The notes under the pieces are model-generated. The model did no database searches. It saw only the letters and a list, made by a program, of their open reading frames with translations, and was not told the DNA's origin. The translations under genes were made by a program, and so were the position numbers. From the NCBI GenBank assembly GCA_029204045.2, contig CM055065.1, forward strand, positions 9,678,521-9,742,520: a DNA stretch of 64,000 nucleotides, read 5' to 3'. Source of the stretch: Tillandsia leiboldiana (lineage: Eukaryota > Streptophyta > Magnoliopsida > Poales > Bromeliaceae). Each line of letters begins with the position of its first letter. Position 1 is the first letter of the stretch. Shown piece by piece: positions 44,971 through 54,931 of this stretch.

Positions 44971-46346
44971 TCAGTCCGATGTCTCGAATAAGTAGGGGTG
45001 AGCATCCCTCATCTCCGACTCGAGCTCCCATGTAGCCTCGCGCTCGTCATGATTGCTCCATTGGATCTTCACATAGGGAATGGCCCGACTGCGTAATTCT
45101 TTCACCTCTCGATCCAGAACTCGCAGTGGGCGTTCTTCATACCTCAAATCCTCGCTGATCTCAAGCGGTGTGAAGTCGATGACGTGCGATGGGTCGAACA
45201 TATACTTTCTTAAAGTAGAAACGTGAAATACATCATGAACACTAGCAAGCCTTGGAGGAAGTGCGAGTCGGTAGGCAACTGGCCCGATACGCCCCAATAC
45301 CTCAAAGGGTCCAATATATCGGGGGCTAAGTTTCCCACGAATGCCGAACCTCCTGATTCCTTTGGATGGCGAGACTTTCAGGAATACATGATCTCCAACC
45401 TGAAATTCTAAGTCTCGTCGCCGAACATCGGCATAACTCCTTTGTCGGCTTTGGGCGGTTTGAAGATGCTTCCGAATCACTCGGACCTTCTCCTCTGCCT
45501 CTAACAACACATCTGGTCCCAAGGTCCGCTTCTCGCCCACATCACTCCAATAAAGTGGTGATCGACACTTGCGTCCATACAATGCTTCAAACGGAGCCAT
45601 CTGAATGCTCGCTTGAAAGCTATTGTTGTACGCGAATTCAGCCAAAGATAAATGTCGAATCCACCCTCCGCCGAAATCCAGGACACAAGCCCTTAACATG
45701 TCCTCCAGGATTTGTATCGTCCGTTCTGGCTGTCCATCCGTCTGCGGATGAAAAGCAGTACTGAACCTAAGCTGAGTTCCCAAGGTTGTCTGCAAACTCA
45801 TCCAGAAACGTGAAACAAACCTCGGGTCTCTATCTGATACAATGGAGGCGGGGACTCCATGCAATCTAACTATCTCATCTAGATATAGCTGGGCTAGTCG
45901 CTCAAGTGGCCACGTAGTCTGCATGGGCAAAAAGTGCGCCGACTTGGTAAGTCTATCAACAACTACCCAGATAGCGTCTGCTCCTCCCTGGGCCCTCGGT
46001 AGTCCGACCACAAAGTCCATTGTAATGTGGTCCCATTTCCACTCGGGGATTGGGAGACTTTGTAACTTGCCAGCTGGCACTCGATGCTCAGCTTTCACCT
46101 GCTGACAGGTTAAACACTGCGCCACAAATCTCCCAATATCCCTTTTCATGCCTTTCCACCAGAAGTGTGCCTTGAGGTCCTTATACATCTTAGTCCCACC
46201 AGGATGTAGGGTATAAGGTATATAATGGGCCTCTCGCAATATCTGTTCTCTAATCTCCACATCTATTGGCACACATGCTCGGTTCCTGTACCTCAGTATT
46301 CCCGAGGCATCTATCGTAAAGTCCCCTGACTGATCACTCGGAATAT
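44971..46346 (-). CDS. Chromovirus pol, second part: integrase and chromodomain
   Basis: This is the part of Pol downstream of the solo LTR insertion. The frame stays open past 46346 into the insert, but the element's coding begins at 46341. It has the HHCC finger (HPGGTKMYKDL to CLTC, about 46090-46230), the core with Asp in MDFVVGLP (about 46018), Asp in SDRDPRF (about 45830) and Glu in QPERTIQ (about 45720), the GPFEVLGRIGPVAYRL module, and a chromodomain-like end with REATWELESEM near 45020. It inserts the cDNA into chromatin. It ends 41 bases before the PPT. Because the inserted length plus one target duplication is 4851 bp, a multiple of three, both halves are in the same frame. Confidence 0.9.
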
Positions 46347-46589
46347 TGTAGAGTACCGGGACTTTGGATAGCGCGCCGACCACACAGATGGCTTGGAGCA
46401 GAGAATTGCCTTGGGCATGCTGCATTTGAGTTTACAGTGGATGCCGGGTTGATTCGGATCAACGCGGAAGCTCCAGCTCGATTCGGGGTTTTTCCGGGCT
46501 TTGTAGGCCGATTGAGGATGAGATTGGGAATTTCAGACTTCACCGTGGAGCGCCGAAAATTCAGGAACACGTGGAACAGGTGTACTTTC

Positions 46590-47140
46590 TGATTACAGCG
46601 AAGTTCGGGAGGTTCCGGACTGACGCGGAGGACCCGGAGGCAAAAAGTGAGTTGGAACTGGCAGTTTTGGAGCCGGTATTTGATTTGAGCACCCCGACTC
46701 AACGGATAAGCTTTTTGAAGAGAAAAAGCTGTGGACACGTGTACTTTTGATTTACAGCGAGGTTCGGGAGGTTCCGGACTGACGCGGAGGACCCGGAGGC
46801 AAAAAGTGAGTTGGAACTGGCAATTTTGGAGCCGGTATTTGATTTGAGCACCCCGACTCAACGGATAAGCTTTTTGAAGAGAAAAAGCTGTGGACACGTG
46901 TACTTTTGATTTACAGCGAGGTTCGGGAGGTTCCGGACTGACGCGGAGGACCCGGAGGCAAAAAGTGAGTTGGAACTGGCAATTTTGGAGCCGGTAATTG
47001 ATTTGAGCACCCCGCCTCAACGGATGAGCTTTTTGGAGAGAAAAAGCTGTGAGCGCGTGTATTTTCGATTTACAGCGGAGTTCGGGAGGTTCCGGGCAGC
47101 GGCGGAGAGCCCGAAGGCAAAAAGTGAGTTGGAGTTGGAG
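46590..47140. repeat. 159-bp tandem repeats in U3 of the solo LTR
   Basis: About three and a half units with period 159, for example tgatttgagc at 46681, 46840 and 46999. They stand just upstream of the TATA box and so look like repeated upstream promoter modules. Confidence 0.85.
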
Positions 47141-47188
47141 TTTGGAGTTAATTAATTAATGGATTTAATTAATTAAAGCTTTATGCTT

Positions 47189-47196
47189 TATATAAA
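47189..47196 (+). promoter_or_regulatory. TATA box of the solo LTR
   Basis: TATATAAA follows the 159-bp repeats and precedes a purine-rich leader. A donor-like GAG|GTAAGC lies at 47367-47375. Confidence 0.65.
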
Positions 47197-47524
47197 GCTG
47201 CCTCCACCCTCCTCTGCAGCAGAGAGAAGAAAGAAAGAAAAAGAGAAAGAAAGAAAGGAAAGGAAAAGAGAGGAAAAGGAAGAAGAGGAGTTTTGAGCCG
47301 ATCGTGGATCTTTGGACTCGCCGTTGGAGGCCGTGCGAAGCTCGTGGGCGTGCGACGTGCGACGACGAGGTAAGCAATTTCTCCTTTTTGAGGTTTCTTG
47401 GAGTTTTTGAGCTTTAGGGATTTTTATAATTGGATTTTAATTGCAAAAAAAAATAGATTTATGGATCTTTGGGAGTTTCGGATTTATCGGATTTATCGGG
47501 GCCTTTTTCTGTTTTTTTTTTGCC

Positions 47525-48300
47525 GTCGCCGCCGGCCGCGCGCACGCGCAACGGCGCACGCGCGGCGCCAGGGTGCTGCTGTTGGCAGCACCCTGCGGCG
47601 TCTTGCCGCTGGGCGCGGCGCCGCGTGCAGCAAAGAGCGGCACGCGGCGCTGCCGGGCCGCGCGCAGGGGCGCGCGGCAGGGCCGCGCGCTGGTGCGCGC
47701 GGCATCTCCTGGGCCGCGCGCAGGCGCGCGCGGCCCACCTCCTGGCCGCGCGCAGGCGCGCGCGGCAGGGCCGCGCGCAGGTGCGCGCGGCACCTCCTGG
47801 CCGCGCGCGTGCGCGCGGGCCCTCCTGGCCGCGCGCAGGCGCGCGCGGCAGGGCCGCGCGCGTGCGCGCGGGCCCTCCTGGCCGCGCGCAGGCGCGCGCG
47901 GCAGGGCCGCGCGCAGGGGCGCGCGGCAGGGCCGCGCGCGTGCGCGCGGGCCCTCCTGGCCGCGCGCAGGGGCGCGCGGCAGGGCCGCGCGCGGGCCTGC
48001 GCGGGCCGCGCGGGCCGCGCGCGGGCCTGCGCAGGCGCGCGACCGCGCGCAGCGCAGTGGGCTGCGCGCGGGCCCGCGCGCAGCGCCTCTGGGCGCTGCG
48101 CGCAGCGCCGCTGGGCGCCGCGCGCAGCGCCGCTGGGCGCTGTGCGCAGCGCCGCTGGGCGCAGCGCGGTGCGCTCCGGCACCGCGCAGCGGGCCGCTGC
48201 GCGGCGCCGCTTGGTTGGGCGGCGTGCGGCGGGCCTCCCTCGTCGCGCGGCTGGTTTTTCGCCGCTCGGCGTGCTCCCGGGACAGCGGTGGCTCCTCGGT
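47525..48300. repeat. Extreme GC-rich ccgcgcgcagg block in the solo LTR
   Basis: Short units such as gggccgcgcgcagg, gcgcgcggca and cagcgccgctgggcg are repeated many times. All three plus frames and one long minus frame (47437-49224) are open because stop codons need A/T. The translations are Arg/Ala/Gly-rich repeats without any domain. Confidence 0.85.
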
Positions 48301-48414
48301 TTGCGTGCCGGCACCGTTTTTCGCCGTCAACCGTTGTTTTCCCCCGTCGGCCGCTGTCTTTCGCGGGTTTTCGCCGTGTTTTCGCCGTCGGAGCCGTGGG
48401 CCGCCGTCGGCCGC

Positions 48415-48726
48415 TGTTTCGCTCGCTGTTTTTGCGCAGTTTTTCGCCGTTTTTCGCGAGCAGGTTGCGAGCAGTTTCGCAAGCGGTTCCGCTGTTTCGC
48501 TCGCTGTTTTTGCGCAGTTTTTCGCCGTTTTTCGCGAGCAGGTTGCGAGCAGTTTCGCAAGCGGTTCCGCTGTTTCGCTCGCTGTTTTTGCGCAGTTTTT
48601 CGCCGTTTTTCGCGAGCAGGTTGCGAGCAGTTTCGCAAGCGGTTCCGCTGTTTCGCTCGCTGTTTTTGCGCAGTTTTTCGCCGTTTTTCGCGAGCAGGTT
48701 GCGAGCAGTTTCGCAAGCGGTTTCGC
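48415..48726. repeat. 78-bp tandem repeats, four copies
   Basis: tgtttcgctcgctg starts at 48415, 48493, 48571 and 48649. Units are nearly identical and sit in the transcribed leader part of the solo LTR; they look recently amplified. Confidence 0.9.
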
Positions 48727-50703
48727 TATTTTCGCTCGCAGATTTTGCGCAGTTTCGCGCAGGTTTTCGCGCAGGTTTCCGCCGTTTTTCGCGAGCAGTT
48801 TGCGCAGTTTTCGCTGGTTTTTCGCAAGCTGTTTTCGAGCAGTTTTCGCGCCGACGGAGCTGTTTTCGCCGTCGGGCGCTGGTTTTCGCCGACGGGCTGT
48901 TTTTTCGCCGTCGGGCGCTGATTTTTCGCTGACGGAGGCTGTTTTCGCCGACGGAAGCTGTTTTTCGCCGTCGGATGCTCGGTTTTGACCTTTTTGATTG
49001 ATTTTGCGATTTCTTCGCTTCTGACAGCTTGCGGTGCGGTTTTTGCTTCCGCGGAGCGCGCGGTCGTGTGGTTGGTCGCCGCGTGCTCCGTTTTGCGTGC
49101 GGTTTCTGGCATTGGGCTTCGTGTTGCGTGCGGACCCCTTGGAGGCCAGGTAAGCCCGCGGTGCCAATTGCAAGTGTCGACGAGCAATTGGTGGCTTTCT
49201 GAGGTGGGTTGGTTTTCTCTCCAAGTCTACGGACTTCCTTCTAATTCTAATGTTTTAGGATTGCATGCTAGTTTAAGTATTTTTCTTGGAACTTAACTAG
49301 CACCCCCGTCATATGTGCATGAGTTTGACCAGACCAATTGTGAACCTTAATTTGGGCTAGGTTCCTTATGCTTTAGACATCCCGCACTTTTCTTATCCTT
49401 CGGGACTTAGAGTTTCCTCGCCCGGGTAGTGGGCCGAGTGGTCAGAGTGTTGTGGGACGGGTGTTGCACTCGGGCCCGGGGGGCCGAGTGGGGTCTGGTG
49501 GCTGGGTTAGGCCAGTGTTAGCACTTTGGGGAGCCGTTTCAGGTAAACGGTGGTCCCGGGGGTTTTTCCTTTCCACTGTTCTTCTCGTCACCACCAGGTT
49601 GGGGTCGTGGTGCACGTGTGTTAGCAGGACCTTGAACCCAGAACCTTTTTGGATAAATACATGATTTTAGTCAGCCAATGTTTCTTCCAAGCCTCGCAAG
49701 GTTGTCTGAGTCTGTTCTCGTCCGTTGGGACGAAGGCGTCAGCTCTTCGAGGCTTGGGCATAAAACTTGATTTCAAAGGGTTTTCCTAAAAAGACTAAAA
49801 ATCATTATAAAGATGGCTTTCTCTCAGACCGAATGATTTTCTGAAATAAATGACATGGTTTCTTATAAACTTATCCACTCGAGTGGATTCGAGTGATCTG
49901 GGTTCTAAGGGCTGCTTTCTCTCTTGGGGACGTAGATGTTAGTCTCCCTGGGTTTCGGACCCTTCGTAAATCTGGCCGTGGAGTAGCTCCGGCCGTGAGT
50001 TGAGTGTTGAGTTCAGTGGAGTTGTGTTGTGGGAGCCGTGGGAGAGACGGTGGTCCCAGCTGTGTAGTACCTTCGTTGAGTGGGTCTGTGTTGTGAGATT
50101 GAGTCGTGGAGGGTTCTCCGACTGAGTTTGTGCTTTGAGCATCGAGATACCGATCTGTTTGATCGAGGACCACAGCCTGCAGGAGCCACTTGTGAGACAG
50201 TGATACTGATGAGATACTTGAGTTCGGTGGGGTCGCACCCCTCGAACCACGCCCCGGGTGCGTTGATGATTCCGAGCCTGATGAGGCTGCGATGATGATA
50301 CCGAGCCTGACGAGGCTGCGATGATGCGCCTAGTTCATATACTAGTGGTCGCTTGATACCCCTGGCCGTGCTACCATGGGGTCACTGTGTGAGATATTGA
50401 GTTTGTCCGTTGGGACACCCTGGTTGATACACCAGGGGGCGCAGGCTTGACTCGACTGGACCCGGGTGGGCAGTCGCTGAGATTTGTGATGTGCTGAGAG
50501 AGTGATGGTGTAGCATGTGTCATAGTAGAGCGTCTTGGGCTTAGTACTTGTGACATGTTGTCAGCTGTGAGTGACTGCATACCATCATCCATAGTCTCTT
50601 CTTGTTGAGCATTGTAGATAGAGGCATGATAGCTGTAGATTCTTTTCCAGCTTATTTATATTTCTCATCAGTCTTTTCTCTATCTTATGCCTCTGGTAGA
50701 CTT

Positions 50704-50766
50704 AGTGGGCAGACCGTGGTTCTTGGAGACGGTACCCACTGAGAACTACTGTAGGATGTAGTTCTC
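50704..50766 (+). promoter_or_regulatory. Paired U5 hairpins in the solo LTR
   Basis: Hairpin 1: AGTGGG...CCCACT with an inner CCGT/ACGG (50704-50740). Hairpin 2: GAGAACTAC/GTAGTTCTC (50741-50766). The same pair occurs at 34431-34493 and, reversed, in both LTRs of element B. Confidence 0.6.
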
Positions 50767-51192
50767 ACACCCTCTGTCGGTGACAGGTTGCTGAGGCTTT
50801 CTTCCGTTCCTGCTGTGCTTGACTGGACGGACCGAGGACAGGGAGTCGCGTGATAGTTCCCTACCAGCATTGTTACTTTAGAGAGAGGTAGATGTACCAT
50901 CCCGGATTGTGGGAGTTGGTTATGTTTCCTGTTTAGCTATCTCCCCTTGGTTTTGTAGATGTTGTATAGGTGCACTTCTTTTTGTATCATCTGATTTTGG
51001 GAGATAGGCTATGAGTTGTTGCAGCTTGTAGTTAAGAAAAATTTTATAGTACAGCTTTTTATCCGCTCTGATATCTGTGTAGCTGTAGTTTTGTCTTTTG
51101 CAGGCTAGACGCTTCGTCTGTACGGCAGTTTCCGTACAGATGGCGGATCTGTTAGCGAGCCCGGGTCGCAGTTTCGACCCCGGGGCGTGACA

Positions 51193-53349
51193 AATATGAT
51201 CTCTAATCCTGGCCAAGTGGGGGTCCTCACTCTGTTTCTCTTTGATCCTGTCCAGCAGAGTGGGCTGCAAGACTAAAGATGTCAGTCTAGCAGTGACCCC
51301 AGGGGACACAACCTCTATCTCGAGTCGTCTCATTTCCTCTAATAGCGGTGCCTGGTCTGTGATCAACATAGACAAACTTTGCACCGCCCTCCTACTCAAG
51401 GCATCAGCGACCACATTAGCCTTGCCTGGGTGGTAGAGAATATCTACATCATAATCCTTTAATAGCTCTAACCACCTACGTTGCCTCAAATTCAACTCTT
51501 TCTGCATGAACAGGTATTTTAGGCTCTTGTGGTCGGTGTAGATTTCACAATGCTCCCCATATAGATAATGACGCCAGAGCTTTAGTGCAAAAACCACGGC
51601 AGCGAGCTCCAAGTCATGGGTAGGGTAATTCTTCTCATAATCCTTGAGTTGCCTTGATGCATAAGCAATTACCCTCCCTTCCTGCATCAGCACACAACCA
51701 AGTCCGCTGTGTGATGCGTCACTATAGATCACATATCCTTTTCCCATAACAGGAAGGGAAAGGATAGGAGCGGTCATCAGTCTATTTTTCAGCTCCTCAA
51801 AGCTCTTTTGACAGTCCTCACTCCAGATAAACTTCACTCCCTTACGCGTCAAGCGAGTGAGGGGTGTGGAGAGCTTCGCAAAGCCTTCCACAAACCGACG
51901 GTAATACCCAGCTAAACCCATAAAGCTACGTACCTCAGAAACCGTCGTCGGTCGGGGCCAATCACGGACTGCCTCAATCTTCGCTGGGTCCACCGCCACA
52001 CCTGCAGCGGAAATCACATGGCCCAAGAAGACTACCTCCCGAAGCCAAAACTCGCACTTTGCCAGCTTGGCATACAACTTCTTCTCTTGCAGAAGTTGCA
52101 GCACGATCCTTAAGTGCTCCTCATGCTCAATATCACTTCGGGAGTAAATCAAGATATCATCAATGAATACTACTACAAATCGATCCAAGTATAGTCGGAA
52201 GATCCGGTTCATTAAATCCATGAATGCGGCAGGGGCATTAGTTAGCCCAAAAGGCATAACTGTAAATTCATAATGCCCGTACCGTGATCTAAATGCCGTT
52301 TTCGGAATATCCTCGGCCTTCACCTTCAACTGGTGGTAACCAGACTGCAAATCTATCTTAGAGAAGACACAAGACCCTTGCAGCTGATCAAAAAGATCAT
52401 CGATGAGCGGCAAAGGGTACTTGTTCTTGATGGTCACTTTATTTAATTCTCTATAGTCCACACATAATCGAAGTGACCCATCCTTCTTTTTCACGAATAG
52501 CACCGGCGCTCCCCAAGGCGACACACTCGGCCTAATAAAGCCCTTATCCATTAAATCCTGAAGTTGCGCCTTAAGCTCTCGCAACTCAGCCGGTGCCATC
52601 CGGTAAGGAGCCTTTGAGATTGGCGCAGTTCCCGGAACTACGTCAATCACAAACTCAATCTCCCTATCTGGCGGCATGCGAGTCAGCTCAGGTGGGAAAA
52701 CATCCGAGAACTCGCGGGCAATAGGGATATCCCCGAGTTCCGGTGCCGCCGTAGGCCCCTCAACAACACTAGCCAAAAAGGCTACACATCCTCGACGGAT
52801 CATCTGCCTTGCTCGGGAAGTCGAAACCATAGAGGTAAAGAAAGCACTCTGACATCCCCGGTATACCATCATCTCCTGGCCTGGTTCTCTAAAAGTGACC
52901 GTCCTTGCGGCACAGTCAATAGTCGCGAAATACCGAGCCAGCCAGTCCATCCCGAGGACCACATCGAAGTCCTTCAATTGTCTCAGGACCAACAGGTCAG
53001 CTGGCATAATCCAGGACTCGATTTGCATCGGGCAGGACCAACAACACTCCTCCACGTGCAAGGTGTGATCGGGAATCTGAACCTCTCGTGCACGTGGCAA
53101 AAGTCCTACCTCTATCCCATGTAATGATGCAAATGATTTACTAATAAAAGAATGCGATGCTCCAGTATCAAATAATGTACGAGTCCTAATGCCAGAAAGT
53201 AAGGTGATACCTGCCACCACGTGATCTGCTGCCGAAGAGTCCTCTACCTGTGCAGCATACACTCGCCCACTTTGAGCTGGAGGGCGATACTCCGTGGGAT
53301 GGGAAGAAGATGGCCAGCTTGCTGGAGCATATGGCCGCTGAGCCGTCGA
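51193..53349 (-). CDS. Chromovirus pol, first part: protease, RT, RNase H
   Basis: The frame continues from gag after one TGA stop. In order it has the aspartic protease with FDTGASHSFIS (about 53150-53172), RT with FIDDILIYS (about 52150) and the usual PFGLTNAPAAF before it, and RNase H with YSDASHSGLG (about 51715) and TDHKSLKYLF. The coding part ends at the target duplication of the solo LTR; beyond it the frame runs into LTR sequence until 50920, which would add a meaningless tail. The first Met after the stop (53262) lies just before the protease. Confidence 0.9.
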
Positions 53350-54639
53350 TCATTGCTGAGACGAAGAAGGAGCAGATGCTGAAGAAGGAGCCGTCGATGG
53401 TGCATATGGGCAGGCAGCTCGGAGGTGGCCAGACTGTCCACACCGATAACAGCGGCCAAACCTCAGATCACAAGCATCAGAGTTATGCTGTCCCTGGCAG
53501 AAAATGCACCTAACCGTAGCCTGGGGCTGCCTCGCCTGCTGCCTCTGTCGCGGAGGCCCTTGCTGCCGCGACTGCGATCTCTGCTGATGCGAATGCTGTT
53601 GCTGCTGATGCTGCGGTGGCCTCTGGGATCCCCCAGGCCCTCGCCGCTCAGAACGCCCACGGCCGGAAAACTGAGGCCGTGGCGGTCGTGGCGGCCTCCA
53701 AGAACTGGCCTGTCCCCCGTCGTCCTGCGCTGGTCGCTTCCTGTCTGCGCCTTGAGCGACCAGGCCCCCACGTCTGGCAACGACGTGGTCTCCCCTCTCA
53801 ACCCACTGGGCATGCTCTGCTGCCTCCTCCAAGGTCTGTAGTCTCTGAGCATGCACCAGAGTATAGATTTCTGGGCGCAGGCCCGACTCAAAGAGCTCCA
53901 CCTGGTGCGGTCCATCCCTGGCGACATAGGGTACGCAGTTGAGTAACCGCGTGAACTCCTGAAAATAGTCTAATGCCGTCCGGTCGCCTTGCTGAAGATT
54001 CTTCAAGTCATCTTCCAGCTTTTTCTTCATACTCGTGGAAAAGTACGTATCCAGAATCATCTTCTTGAACTCAGACCAGGGTAGCTGTCGAGTGATTTGA
54101 AATTCCAGTGGCTCCACCCGACGCCACCATGCATCAGCATCCCCGTCTAAACAGTGTACAGCCATATGTACCCTGTACTTCTGGTCAATGAAGAAGTCCC
54201 GGAATAACTTCTCCATTGACGAAAGCCAAGTCCCAATCTCCCAAGGCTTAATATTCTGCCCTGAAAATCTGGGCGGTCCCCGCTTACAGAACTGAGTAAG
54301 TTTGTCAGCAATCTCCTGCTCCTCCGCAGGAGTCAATGGCCGGATTGTCCCCTGAGCAACAGGGGATGCCGAGGTCACCGGTCCAACTGGGGAAGCCACA
54401 GCAGGGGAGGGTGGTACGGGAGAACTCTCCAGGGGTGCAACAACAGGCTGCGCCCTCTGTTCTAACATTTGCGTCAGCCGACCCATGGCCTCCTCCTGAC
54501 GCCGCACGGCCTCTGACATCTGGGCCATCTGAGCCTGCAGCTCCTGCACCTCACTCTGCTGGCCCTGCTCGGACTCTTCCGGCTCGGGCTCAGGGGAAGA
54601 AGGCTGCGAACGCGTCAACATTCTACGTTGCGGAGGCAT
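53350..54639 (-). CDS. Chromovirus Gag
   Basis: About 429 residues starting at MPPQRRMLTRSQ; the frame is open 30 bases further up, but this start resembles those of related Gag proteins. It has an acidic Pro/Ser/Gln N-terminus, a short coiled coil (MSEAVRRQEEAMGRLTQML), the retrotransposon capsid domain (about residues 150-290, with WLSSMEKLF and ADAWWRRVE), an Arg/Gln-rich linker and the knuckle CYRCGQSGHLRAAC at about 398-411. It forms the particle and binds element RNA. It ends at a TGA (53350-53352) that lies in a 12-base stretch absent from the relative at 12780, so the stop could be a late mutation or a way to lower Pol output. Confidence 0.88.
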   Translation of the reverse strand: MPPQRRMLTRSQPSSPEPEPEESEQGQQSEVQELQAQMAQMSEAVRRQEEAMGRLTQMLEQRAQPVVAPLESSPVPPSPAVASPVGPVTSASPVAQGTIRPLTPAEEQEIADKLTQFCKRGPPRFSGQNIKPWEIGTWLSSMEKLFRDFFIDQKYRVHMAVHCLDGDADAWWRRVEPLEFQITRQLPWSEFKKMILDTYFSTSMKKKLEDDLKNLQQGDRTALDYFQEFTRLLNCVPYVARDGPHQVELFESGLRPEIYTLVHAQRLQTLEEAAEHAQWVERGDHVVARRGGLVAQGADRKRPAQDDGGQASSWRPPRPPRPQFSGRGRSERRGPGGSQRPPQHQQQQHSHQQRSQSRQQGPPRQRQQARQPQATVRCIFCQGQHNSDACDLRFGRCYRCGQSGHLRAACPYAPSTAPSSASAPSSSQQ

Positions 54640-54725
54640 CCTACCACAAGAAACCACCCTTAGTATCAAAACCCCACACGACCCATTCTAGCGAAAGTCA
54701 AAGACATTCTCCTATTTCTGTGACT

Positions 54726-54749
54726 TTATGTTGTCTGCAGCCAACATAA
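54726..54749 (-). promoter_or_regulatory. Chromovirus leader hairpin with palindromic CTGCAG loop
   Basis: In the element's sense: stem TTATGTTG / CAACATAA, 8 perfect pairs, loop GCTGCAGA containing the 6-base palindrome CTGCAG. It lies between PBS (54912) and gag (54639). This is what a kissing-loop dimerisation signal would look like; the role is inferred. Confidence 0.6.
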
Positions 54750-54911
54750 CAGTCTACCAGAAGTAGGCTATGTCGACCCCTCTTCCTTTATTGGAAGAGT
54801 TAAATAAGTAACACAACGACTTCCGCAAAATTGCCACGTCTCTCGCACCCTATCATCCTAGGGTATGTCAAAAGCCTAGGGTTTCCTAAGTCCCAACTGA
54901 CCTATCCCTAA

Positions 54912-54923
54912 GCTCTGATACCA
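54912..54923 (-). other. Chromovirus primer-binding site (iMet tRNA)
   Basis: TGGTATCAGAGC on the minus strand, 8 bases inside the 5' LTR. Confidence 0.92.
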
Positions 54924-54931
54924 ACTTAATC

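Larger units (their letters stand above)
46347..51192 (+). mobile_element. Solo LTR (4.85 kb) inserted in chromovirus pol
   Basis: One LTR-like unit starts at TGTAGAG and ends in GCGTGACA, with the 5-bp target duplication aatat on both sides (46342-46346 and 51193-51197). There is no PBS, PPT or coding region inside and no second copy, so it is a solo LTR left by LTR-LTR recombination. The right part (49300 on) is the same R-U5 as at 33269-35033; the left part is special to it. It is unusually long for a single LTR. Confidence 0.85.

Noticed and set aside
47398..49224. Long open frames of 487-595 codons on both strands of the solo LTR
   Set aside because: All three plus frames and one minus frame are open at once over a GC-rich tandem-repeat block. 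The products are Arg/Ala or Lys/Arg/Thr repeats without a domain, so this is base composition and not coding.
50920..51192. C-terminal tail of the chromovirus pol frame beyond the RNase H-integrase linker
   Set aside because: This part is solo LTR sequence read by chance in frame and not part of the enzyme.
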